From Rhinopithecus roxellana (lineage: Eukaryota; Chordata; Mammalia; Primates; Cercopithecidae): a stretch of 64,000 bases of DNA. Position 1 is the stretch's first letter. Each line of letters starts with the position of its first letter. The position numbers and the translations under genes were made by a program. Below, one piece after another: positions 27,471-37,995 of the stretch. The notes beneath the pieces are model-generated. The model was not told the DNA's origin. It did no database searches and was given only the letters and a program-made list of their open reading frames with translations. Location: assembly GCF_007565055.1 (NCBI RefSeq), contig NW_022141637.1:96207-160206 (forward strand). Reading direction: 5' to 3'.

Positions 27471-30400
27471 CCTATACTTATAGACCTGTATCGATTAATA
27501 ATGTGTTATTTCTATATTTTGTACCTTATCTATTGATATCTCTTATGTCGATATTTGTAACTATATCTATTATTTCTATTTGTTTATATTTTATACCCAT
27601 ATCTATTCTGCTCATATTTTATACCTATATCTATTATATCTATTATGTCTATATTTTTATACCTTCATCTACTATAACACTTATGTCTATATTTTATACC
27701 TATATCTATTATATCTATTGTATCTATTCTTTATACCTATATCTATTATGTCTATATTTTATATCTTTATCTTTTATATCTAATATGTCTATATTTTATA
27801 CCTATATCTTATATCTTTTTTCTATTTTTTATGCCTAATCCATTATATCCACTATACTATATTTTTACCTATATCTATTATATCTATTTTTTATACCTTT
27901 GTCTGTCTTTATTTTATACCTATATCTATATCTATTGTGTCTACATTTCATAGCTATATCTGATATATCTATATTTTATACCTATATCTATTATATCCAT
28001 ATATCTATATTATACCTATATCCATTTATCTTTTATATCTATTTTTATACATACACTATATTAATATTTATTGTCTAATTTTATACGTTTATCTATTATA
28101 TCTTTTTTTATACACGTATCTATTACGTGTTAGTCTATATTTTATACCTATATCATTTATCGTATATTTTATACCTATAGCTATTATAAAACTATATTTT
28201 ATACCTATATCTATTATATCTCTATATCATATTTTAACCTATATCTTATATATATCATTTTATACCCCTATTTATTATATCTTTATTTCCATATTTTATA
28301 AACCGATATCTATTACATCTATTATGCCTATATTTTATACCTCTATCTATTATATCTACTGTGTCTATATTTCTACGTATATCTATTATATCTATTATAT
28401 CTATATTTTATATCTCTGTCTATTATATCTACTATTCTTATTTTATACCTATTCTTATTATATCTATTATGTCTACATTTTATCATCTGTTTATATTTAT
28501 TATGTCTGTATTGTATCTTATATCATTTTTATTATATGTATATTTATACCTATATATAATATCTCTTCTATCTATTTTTATACCTTATCTATTATATCTA
28601 TTATGTCCAATTTTATACCTTTATCTATTATATCTATTTGGGTATATTTATAACTCTATCAATTATACCTATTATGTCTATATTTAAACCTCTATTAAAT
28701 CTATTATATCTATATTTCATACCTATATCTATTATATCTATTTTGTATATATTTTATACCTATATCTATTATATCTATTATGTGTATACTTTATACCTAT
28801 ATCTATTATGACTATTATGTCCTTATTTTATACCTATATGTATCTATATCTATTATGTGTATATTTTATACCTATATCTGTTATATCTATTATGTCTATA
28901 TTTTATACCTATAACAATTATGTCTATATTTTATACCTATAGCTATTATATCTACGAAACAATATTTCATGCTAGATCTATTAATTTATTATGTATATTT
29001 TATACCTGTATCTGTTATAATTTCTTATGTCTATATTTTATACTTATATCTATTATATCTATTATGTCTATATTTTATATCTATATCTATTATACCTATT
29101 ATGTCTACATTTTACACCTATATCTATTATATCTATTACGTCTATATTTTATACCTATATCTATTATATCTATTATGTGTTTATTTTATACCTATATCTA
29201 TTATATTTATTATGTCTATATTTTATACCTATATCTATTATGTCTATATTTTATACCTATATCTATTTTGTCTATTATGTGTATATTTCATACCTAAATC
29301 TATTGTATCTATTATGTCTATATTGTGTACCTATATCTATTTTGTCTTTATTTTTTATCTATATCTATTATATGTATTATGTCAATATTTTATACGTATA
29401 TCTATTATATCTGTTTTGTCTATTTTTTATATATATATCTATTATATCTACTATGTCTATATTCTATACGTACATCCATTATATCTGTTCTGTCTATATT
29501 TTATATCTATATCTATATATCTATTATGTCTCTATTTTATTCCATGTCTATTATATTTATTATGTCTACGTTTAATAGCTATATGGATTATATACTAATG
29601 TCTATATTTTATATCTCCATCTATTATAACTATTATGTCTATATTTATACCTGTATCTATTATATACATTATGTCTATATTTTATACCTATATCTTATTA
29701 TGTCTACATTTTATGCCTTTAATTATATCGTTTTGTCTAATGTTACAACCGATATCTATTATCTCTTATGTCATATTTTATACCTATATCTATTATATCT
29801 ATTTGTCTATATGTCATAACTATATCTCTTATATCCCTATATCTATATTTTATACCTATATCTATTATATTATATTTGATACCCATATCCATTATAATCT
29901 ATGTATCTATATTTTTATACCTATATCCATTATATCTATAATCTATATTTTATATCTGTATATATTACATTTATTTTTTATACGTATATCTATTATATCC
30001 ATTATATCTATATTTTATACCTATATCTATTATATCTATATTTTATACCTGGGTCTACTATAACTATTATGTCTGTGTTTTATACCTATATCTATTATAT
30101 CTATTATGTCTATATTTTATAGATATATCTTTTATATTTATTATGTCTAAATATTGTACCTATATCTATTATATCTATATTAATACCTATATCTATTATA
30201 ACTATTATGTCTATATTTTATAACTATATCTGTTATACCTCTTATGTTTAAATCTCAAACCTATATCTATTATATCTATTATATCTATATTTTATACCTA
30301 TATCTATTATATCTATTATGTCTATATTTTATACCTATATCTAATATATCTATTCTGTCTACATTTTATACCTACATCTATTATATCCATTATGTCTATA

Positions 30401-31950
30401 TTTTATACCTATATCTATTACATCTATTATATCCATATTTTATACTTATATCTCTTATATCTATTATGTTTATATTTTATACCTATATATATTATGTCTA
30501 TATTTCATACCTATATCTATTATATCTATTAGGTCTATATTTTATACCTATCTATTATAACTGTTATGTCTATATTTCATAGGTATATATATTATGTCTA
30601 CATTTTATACCTATATCTATTATGTCTGTATTTTGTAACTATATCTATTATGTCTATTATGTCAATATTTTATATCTTTATCTATTATATCTATTATGTC
30701 TATATTTTATACCTATATCTATTATATCATATTTTTACACTGTTATCGATTATATTCTTGGTCTATATTTATACTATATCATATATCTATCTCTTATGTC
30801 TATATTTTATATCTTTACTCTTATATCTATTATGCTTATATTTTATACCCATATCTATTATGTCTATATTTATACCTATATCTATTATAACTATATTTTA
30901 TCCTTATTTCTTATATCCGTATTTAATACCTATATGTATTATATCTTTAGATTTACATTTGTAATTATATCTATTATATCTATATTTTATACCTATGTCT
31001 ATTATATCATTTATATGTATATTTTATGACTATACAATTATATATATATTTTATACATATATCTATTATACTCCATTATGACTATTTTATACCTATTTAA
31101 TATATCTATTAGGGTCTATATTTTCTACCTATGTCTTATTATCTATTATGTATATATTTTATACCTATATCTACTATCAAATCTATTATGTCCTCTATTT
31201 GATAACTATATTAGTTATATCTATTATGTCTATATTTTATACCTATATCTATTATATCTATTATGTCTATATTGTATACCTATACTATTGTATGTATTAT
31301 GTCTATATTTTATAACTATATCGCTATACCTAATTTATTATGTCTATACTTTATACCTATATATTTATGTCTATATTTTATATCTATATCTATTATATCT
31401 ATTTGTTCTGTATTTTATACCTATATTATTATATCTATTTTCTATATTTATCTATATCTATAATATCTATTATGTCTATATGTTATACCGATATCAATTT
31501 TATCTATATTTTATAACTATATCTATTGTATGCATTATGTCAAAATTTTCTCTATCATCTATTATAATCTCTCTATAACTTATTGATCTATTATATCTAT
31601 ATTTTATACGTATATCCATAACTATTATGTCTTTATTTTATACCTCTCTTATGTCTATTATATCTAAATTTTATACCTGTATCTATTATATTCTATTTTT
31701 ATACGTATATCTATTATATCTATCATATCTATATTTTATACCTTCATATATTATATCTATTATGTCTATATTTTATACCTATATCTATTATATCTATACT
31801 GTCTATATTTTATATGTATATCTATTATATCTATTATGTCTATATTTTATACCTATATCTATTATATCTATTATGTCTATATTGTATACCTATATCTATT
31901 ATATCTATTATGTCTGTATTTTATACCTAAATCTATTATATCTATAATAT
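27471..31950 (+). repeat. Degenerate right edge of the 37-bp satellite
   Basis: Toward its right end the array loses regularity. Between about 27,470 and 28,660 and again from 30,740 to 31,650, units carry frequent single-base gains and losses (for example CTATTGATATCTC and TATTCTATTTTTATACG) and few open frames survive. Pockets of regular units persist at 28.7-29.6, 30.2-30.7 and 31.7-31.95 kb. Decay toward an array edge is typical of tandem satellites. The array stops abruptly at 31,950, where an L1 begins. No gene seen. Confidence 0.88.
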
Positions 31951-33684
31951 AAAAGAAGAAGTCAAATTTTCCCTGTTTGCAGATGACATGATTGTATATT
32001 TAGAAAACCCCATTGTCTCAGCCCAAAATCTCCTTAAGCTGATAAGCACACTTCACAAAGTCTCAGGATAGAAAATTAGTGCAAAACCACAGCTTCTTAT
32101 ACAACAACCAGTAACAGACAAGCAGAGAGCCAAATCAGGAATGAACTTCCATTCACAATTGCTTCAAAGAGAATAAATAACCTAGGAATCCAGCTTCACA
32201 AGGGATGTAAAGGACCCCTTCAAGGAGAACTACAAACCACTGCTCAGTGAAATCAAAGGACAGAAACCAAATTGGAAACACATACATGCTCTGGATAGGA
32301 AGAATCAATATTGTGAAATGGCCATACTGCCCCAGGTTATTTCTAGATTCAAATGCCATCCCCATCAAGCTACACCAATGAGTTTCTTCACAGAATTGGA
32401 AAAACTGCTTTAAAGTTTCATATGGAACCAAAAAAGAGCCCGCATTGCCAAGACAATCCTAAGTCAAAAGGACAAAGCTGGAGGCGTCACGCTACCTGAC
32501 TTCAAACTATACTACAAGGCTACAGTAACCAAAACAGCATGGTACTGGTACCAAAACAGAGATATAGACCAATGGAACAGAACAGAGTCCTCAGAATTAA
32601 TACCACACATCTACAGCCTCTGATCTTTGACAAACCTGAGAGAAACAAGAATGGGAAATGAATCCCTATTTAATAATGGTGCTGGGAAATTGGCTAGCCA
32701 TAGAAAGCTGAACTGGATCCTTTCCTTACCCCTTATAAGAAGATTAATTCAATATGGATTAAGACTTAAATGTTAGACCTAATACACCAATAAAAACCCT
32801 AGAAGAAAATCTAGGTAGTCCCCTTCAGACATAGGCATGGGCAAGGACTTCATGTCTAAAACACCAAAAGCAACAGCAGCACAAAAGCCAAAATTGACAA
32901 ATGGATCTAATTAAACTAAAAGAGGTCTTTGCACAGCAAAAGAAAATACCATCAGAGTAACAGGCAACCTACAGAATGGGAGAAAATTTTTTGGCAACCT
33001 ACTCATCTACAATGGGCCAATATCCAGAATCTACAAGAACTCAAACAAATTTACAAAAAAACAAACAACCCCATCAAAAAGTGGGGAAAGGATATGAACA
33101 GACATTTCTCAAAAGAAGACATTCATACAGCCAACAGACACATGAAAAATGCTCAGCATCACTCGCCATCAGAGAAATGCAAATCAAAACCACAATGAGA
33201 TACCATCTCACACCAGTTAGAATGGCAATCATTAAAGAATCAGGAAACAACAGGTGTTGGAGGATGTGGAGAAATATGAACACTTTTACCACTGTTGGTG
33301 GATTGTAAACTAGTTCCAACCATTATGGAAAACAGTATGGCATTCCTCAAGGATCTAGAACTAGATGTACCATATGACCCAGCCATCCCACTACTGGGTA
33401 TATACCCAAAGGATTATACATTAGTCTCTACAAAGACACATGCCCACGTATTTTATTGCGGCACTATTCCACAATAGCAAAGACTTTGAATCACCCCAAT
33501 GTCCATCTGTGACCGACGGGATTAAGAAAATGGCACATATACACCAGGAATACTATGCAGCCATCAAAAGGATGAGTTTGCGTCCTTTGTCGGGACATGG
33601 ATGCGCTGGAACAATCATTCTTACAAACATCACAAGAAGAGAAAACAAAAACACCGCATGTTCTCACGCATAGGTGGGAACTGA
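31951..33684 (+). pseudogene. L1 ORF2 C-terminal half, multiply frameshifted
   Basis: Remnant of the L1 endonuclease/reverse transcriptase. It starts just before the catalytic FADD motif (31,976-31,987), continues through the thumb and C-terminal region, and ends at the family stop after GGGAAC (33,682-33,684). The reading frame is broken many times by single-base indels, so only pieces of 60-110 codons stay open (32,929-33,198, 32,976-33,308, 33,295-33,477). It lacks the endonuclease and the N-terminal half of the RT. It cannot make a working protein. Confidence 0.9.
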
Positions 33685-33916
33685 ACCCTGAGATCATTTG
33701 GACTCGGGAAGGAGGAACATCACACACTGTGGTCTATCATGGGAGGGGGGGAGGAGGATGGATTGCCATTGGGGAGTTATACATGATATAAATGATGAAT
33801 TGAATGGTGCCTGACGAGTTTTGAATGGGTGCAGCACCCCCACAGGCATAAGTATAACATATGTAACAAACCACCTGCACGTTATGCACATGTAACCTTC
33901 TAGACCTTAAAGTATA

Positions 33917-33977
<61 letters not shown>
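31951..33977 (+). mobile_element. 5'-truncated L1 with 59-A tail, plus strand
   Basis: L1 ORF2 sequence begins abruptly at AAAAGAAGAAGTCAAAT, right at the satellite edge. It runs through the ORF2 C-terminal half and 3' UTR to a pure run of 59 A (33,919-33,977). No target-site duplication is visible, because the right flank is another L1 scrap and not satellite. The 3' UTR has the same TGACGAGTTTTGAATGGGTG region as the other copies but with a piece missing. Small insertions and deletions are frequent along the body. Confidence 0.93.
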
Positions 33978-33979
<2 letters not shown>

Positions 33980-33981
33980 AT

Positions 33982-34200
33982 GCATCATTAAGAAGTCGGA
34001 AACAACAGGTGTTGGAGAGATGTGGAGAAATAGAACACTTTACAAACTGTTGTTGGGATTTTTAAACTAGTTCACAACCATTTGGAAAACAGTATGGCGA
34101 TCCTCAGATCTAGAAAGAACTAGATGTACCATATGACCCCAGCCTCCAACTACTGGGTATATACCCAGAGGATTATAATTTATTTCTACTACGAAAATGT
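33982..34200 (+). mobile_element. L1 ORF2 fragment, second copy of a segment 757 bp upstream
   Basis: GCATCATTAAGAAGTC starts a 220-bp L1 piece that repeats the segment at 33,225-33,440 (the GTGTTGGAG, AACAGTATGGC and TACTGGGTATATACCC landmarks), in the same orientation, directly after the poly(A) run. It ends around 34,200 within ORF2, with no tail. It may be the remnant of an older L1 that the 33.9-kb element landed in, or a local duplication. Confidence 0.85.
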
Positions 34201-35880
34201 GATTCTTAAATAAATTATAGAAGGAGATAAACCACACTGCTTTTCCACTGAAGTTTTTAAAAAAAATATTCCAAGTTTGGCTGCAAACCGTTTTACACAT
34301 TTGCTATCTACTGCAAGCCCGTTTGAAAATTGCAAGGTTGATGTTGGGTACTAACCCCTGGAGAATAGATCTGTGATATGTCACTTGCATCTTCATGTAT
34401 GACCCTAAAACCTTATGTTCCAAGTTCCAGGTATTCCTGGGACTATACCTACACATAACAAGCAATACATAACAATTCTCTATTAAATGAAACTAGGAAA
34501 AATCACATCTTTCTGTGGTTATTCCCTTTTATAAACATTTTTGTTGTTGTTTTGATATTGTTTTTACTTGAGCATTCAAGCTCTATAGTCAAAATATTGT
34601 CACTTGTTGAGTACTGTCAAATTGGGTGCCCAATGTGCATCCCTGAATGCTTTGGAACATATTGTGAAGTTGATCATTTAGAGCTTAAGGATTCATCATT
34701 AATTTTTAAACCAAAAGCTATAAAAAGCCTGAAATGTCCACACCGATATAGTGCCTTAAAAGATGTGCGGATTAATTGTGCATATTTCTTAATTACTCAG
34801 TCACTTTAAAAGAGAAATATTGTCGGTAATTTTGCATCCCTTTTCTTCATAGTGATGCTTCTAATACTCATAGCATAAGGTGACTCCTCAAAATTTGTCA
34901 CAGTGAGTGGTCCAGAAGGCACTAAGCCAAACTCCAGCATATCCAACAGCTGTCATTTCCATTTACATGGCTAACGCATTCTCTCACGGACACTTCCTGG
35001 GCAGCCCTTTTGCAAATTGCTCACCTAACAATTGAGAAAAGAGGAAGGTGTTTACTTCAAAATAATCTAGAAATGGACAACATGAAATGGTAAGTTTGCC
35101 TTTTAGCATTGCTGTAAGAATGTATTTTTTTCTCATATTTATGAAATTATTTCAGCTTTTTTGAGATTTTGTTGATTCTTTTCTTTCTTCAGGTACAGAG
35201 TATTTGGTTATTATATTCAGCACTTTTCTTGGGCCCTGTAATGCGTTATAGAACATACTGATTTAATAAATCATCAGATTATAACTATTATAAGGTTGTT
35301 TCTATACCAAAACATTTATACCTTCCGTGCCACATTTTTAAGCCTTGCACTGTAGAGAATTAAGACTTACTGTATTTTTTCTTCTGTGTAAAAGAGTATT
35401 GGTTAGGAAAATGTCTTCATCCTATAAATCATAAGAACATCACTGCCACAACCAACACACACACACAAGTTGCCTTAAAAAATTCTGGAATTTTGTTTTC
35501 CTCTCGTAATAGATAGTCACCCAATAGTACAGATAACATGGTTTCGTGTTGTTATGGTCCTAGGCTCCTCTCATATTCATCTCATAAATGATTGCTGGTG
35601 GCTCCAGCCAAAGAAATTTATGGGTTTCTGGTGATAGTAGCCCCCATAGAAGACTAAGTAAAAAGCTGGTACCATTCTTAAGGCATGACACTGTTTTCGG
35701 CAAACTTCCTCAAGCCCTGATCAACAATCTCTTGTAACATTTCATAGCTCAGAAGCTGTCCCCAACCACAGACATCAATGGCCTCGATGGGACTGACCAA
35801 TTGTTGCTATCTAAAACCGAGCACAGCTTTCCTCCCCACAAATACCTGGCATGTCATTAAGAAGGAGTCAAAGAATGAAT
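34201..35880. other. Non-satellite sequence of unrecognised origin
   Basis: About 1.7 kb with ordinary base composition and no satellite, Alu or L1 sequence that I can recognise. It holds a short ACACAC run near 35,456-35,466. Flanked by repeats on both sides, it is probably a small single-copy or segmentally duplicated piece of a gene desert or intron. I see no convincing exon, tRNA or promoter in it. Confidence 0.6.
34552..34809 (+). other. 85-codon open frame of unknown status
   Basis: This is the only moderately long open frame in the non-satellite island that is not repeat-derived. The predicted peptide is unlike the satellite peptides: it holds five cysteines, including CPMCIPEC, and mixed charged residues. 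I do not recognise a family. The ATG context is poor, and pyrimidine-rich DNA followed by possible AG acceptors lies just upstream, so an exon remnant from a duplicated gene is conceivable. A chance open frame is equally likely. Confidence 0.2.
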
Positions 35881-36056
35881 ATTTTATTATTTATTTTTAG
35901 AGATAGATCCTCTTATGTTATTGTGACTGGAGTACAGGGCTAATTCATAGGCAGAAATCATAGCCCACTATGCCTTGCACTCTTGGGCCCCAGTGTCCTC
36001 CTACCTCGCTTACTAGTACCTGGATACAGGCACATGCACCACGCCAAGCCGGGCGA
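35881..36056 (-). mobile_element. Free left Alu monomer (FLAM-like) or 7SL-derived element, minus strand
   Basis: A T-rich start, then AGAGATAGATCC, a GACTGGAGTACAG segment, AATCATAGCCCACTATGCC, CTTGGGCCC and a GCCAAGCCGGGCG end correspond to the reverse complement of one 7SL-derived monomer. No second arm follows. The ATAGCCCACTATGCC segment is closer to 7SL/FLAM than to modern Alu. It is diverged, hence old. Confidence 0.75.
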
Positions 36057-36251
36057 TAAATATTATAACACTAGTAGTCCTTTGTCATGGTTTTTGCGCG
36101 GGGAATTTCTGCTTTTCCTAGCTTTCTCCCACTTCCTACCCGCTTTTCAAAATCCTTTTTTCCAGAGAGGAAGGACTGGCCAATGTTATTGGTCAGAGAT
36201 TACAATTGTATTCATTTTACTAGGACGCAGAATTGCAGGCCTTAAAGATAA
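36057..36251. other. Short non-repetitive spacer
   Basis: About 195 bp between the free monomer and the next Alu. No repeat family, ORF or motif is recognised. Confidence 0.5.
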
Positions 36252-36261
36252 CAGACTTACT
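36252..36261 (+). repeat. Target-site duplication of the 36.3-kb Alu, left copy
   Basis: CAGACTTACT here is repeated at 36,579-36,588, directly after the Alu head. Confidence 0.7.
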
Positions 36262-36578
36262 GGTACTTTTTTTTTTTTGTTTTTGGAGACGGAGTCCTGG
36301 CTCTGTCGCCCGGGCTGGAGTACAGTGCCCGATCTCAGCTCACTGCAAGCGCTGCCTTCCCGGGTTCACGCCATTCTCCTGCCTCCCTCCAAGTATGGGA
36401 CTACAGGCTGCGCCGGCCATATCAAAAAAGCCGGCTAGTTTTTTTTTTTTGTATTTTAGTAGAGACGAGGTTTCACTGTGTGAATCCCATGATGGTCTCG
36501 ATCATCTGACCTCGGATCCGCCCAGTCTCGGCCTCCCAAAGGGGCTGGGATTACAGGCTTTGAGCCCTCGCGCCGGCC
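36262..36578 (-). mobile_element. Alu element, minus strand, indel-riddled
   Basis: The reverse complement of a dimeric Alu, with a T-run at 36,268-36,280 and a GCGCCGGCC head, flanked by 10-bp direct repeats. Long stretches match AluY-type sequence closely, but numerous 1-4-base gains and losses break it (for example around 36,385-36,440, where the middle of the element is scrambled). The damage is mostly indels, not the CpG-type substitutions usual for old Alus. Confidence 0.9.
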
Positions 36579-36588
36579 CAGACTTACT

Positions 36589-36965
36589 TCTTGAAATCCT
36601 CTCACATTCCTGTTTACAAACCGATAATGATCAGAAAATTTGGCTAAACCAGATTCACACAAGTATTTCTGTCCAGATTCTCCTCCTACGCCTGAGTCGG
36701 TAACCCACTCTGCAGTCTCCGTTTTCTATTACTGAAAGAATGGGACAGGAACCCCCAATCTGAGCGTTAGGATCTATAAAAGAACGTACATTTTGAGGGT
36801 ATAGGTGACTTGTTCAGGATGTTTCAAGTGAACAATAGTCCCTCACTTCGTTATAGACCTTTGTGGTCTCATCCATTAGTTAGGACTCCAAAGGAAGGAG
36901 GAGAGATGAGATGCATCCAAACCTCCCAAGAGAACTTTCATCTTACCAAATCTAAAATCTGCACA
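36589..36965. other. Non-repetitive spacer upstream of the full-length L1
   Basis: About 377 bp with no repeat family recognised. The flank contains neither alpha satellite nor the 37-bp satellite. No gene seen. Confidence 0.5.
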
Positions 36966-37995
36966 TGGGGGCTCCCAAGATGTCCCAATAGGAACCACTC
37001 CAGCCTCCACTCCCAGCGTCGAGCAACACAGAAGACTGGTGATTTCGCATTTTCAACTGAGGGAACCATTTTCATCTCACGGGATGTAGGATGGTCGATG
37101 CTGCCCCACAGGTTCATCCCAACCAGCTCGAGCTGAAGCATGGTGGGGCATCGCCTCACTGGGAGTCAAGGGGAAGGGAATTCCTTTTCCTAGCGCAGGA
37201 AATTGAGACACAACACCTGGAAAATGCGGGTACCTCCCACCCTAAACTGTGACTTTACCAAGGTTCTTAGGCAAACAGCACACCAGGAGATTACAATCCC
37301 ACACTTGCCCGGAGGGTCCCACGCCCCATGAGCCTGCCTCATTGCTAGCACAGCAGTCTGAGCTCTAACTGCTAGGCGACAGTTAGGGCCTGGGTAGGGG
37401 CACCTTCCATTGCTGAGGTTTTAGTAGGTACACAAAGCCACTGGGACGCTCAAATTGGGTGGAGCCACCAACATCTCAAGGAGGCCGGCCTGCCTCGTAG
37501 ACTCCACCTCTGGAGACAGGCAATAGCTAAACAAAAGCCGCAGAGAAACCTTCTGGCAGATGTAAAAGCCCCGTCCTGACAGCTTGGACGAGAGCAGTGT
37601 TTCTCCCAGCACAGAGGTTGAGATCTGAGAACGGACAGACTGTCTGCTCAAGTGGGTCCCTGAATCCTGAGTAGCCGAACTGGGAGACATCCCCCACTGC
37701 GTTCAGACTAACACCTCACACCTCACACAGCGGAGTACATCCCTGAGATGAAGCTTCCAGTGCAAGAATCAGACAGCAGCACTCACTGTTCAACAATATT
37801 CTATCTTCTGCAGCCTCTGTTGGCTGATACCCAGGCAAACAGGGTCTGGAGTGGACGTCAAGCAATCTCCAACAGACCTACAGCTGAGGGTCCTGACTGT
37901 TAGAAGGAAAATTAACAAACAGAAAGTACACGCACACCAAAACCCCATCAGTACGTCACCAGCATCAAAGACCAAAGGCAGATAAAACCACAAAG
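36966..37995 (+). promoter_or_regulatory. L1 5' UTR with internal promoter region
   Basis: The region matches the primate L1 5' UTR in order: the GGGGGCTCCCAAGATG start, CAGTCTGAG, the GCCACTGGGACGCTC segment, GGTGGAGCC and AACAGACCTACAGCTGAGGG, leading to the ORF1 start codon at 37,996. In L1 this region is an internal RNA polymerase II promoter. The YY1 site near the 5' end, normally AAGATGGCC, reads AAGATGTCC (36,977-36,985). The ATGG core is lost, so accurate initiation is probably impaired. Confidence 0.85.

Noticed and set aside
26..31947. Dozens of plus-strand open frames of 60-407 codons rich in Y, I, L, resembling membrane proteins
   Set aside because: They are translations of the 37-bp repeat in rotating frames; the consensus cannot form stops. 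No start context, splice sites, promoter or codon bias supports them.
1..31950. Regular 37-bp repeats suggesting a CRISPR array
   Set aside because: There are no unique spacers; repeats abut directly, and the surroundings are primate Alu, L1 and alpha satellite.
32153..32431. 92-codon minus-strand frame in the L1 at 32 kb
   Set aside because: Antisense of frameshifted ORF2; no homology recognised.
35456..35467. ACACAC microsatellite
   Set aside because: Only about six units; ordinary genomic background.
36233..36703. 156-codon frame through the 36.3-kb Alu
   Set aside because: It reads across the Alu and its flank in the antisense direction; typical Alu-derived open frame.
36938..37159. 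73-codon minus-strand frame at the L1 5' end, considered as L1 antisense ORF0
   Set aside because: Its position straddles the L1 boundary, and the ORF0 region of primate L1 lies further inside the 5' UTR. No support for a real product.
37421..37690. Minus-strand frames of 88-97 codons across the L1 5' UTR and ORF1 (also 37,790-38,083 and 38,554-38,820)
   Set aside because: They are antisense shadows of L1 sequence with no independent evidence.
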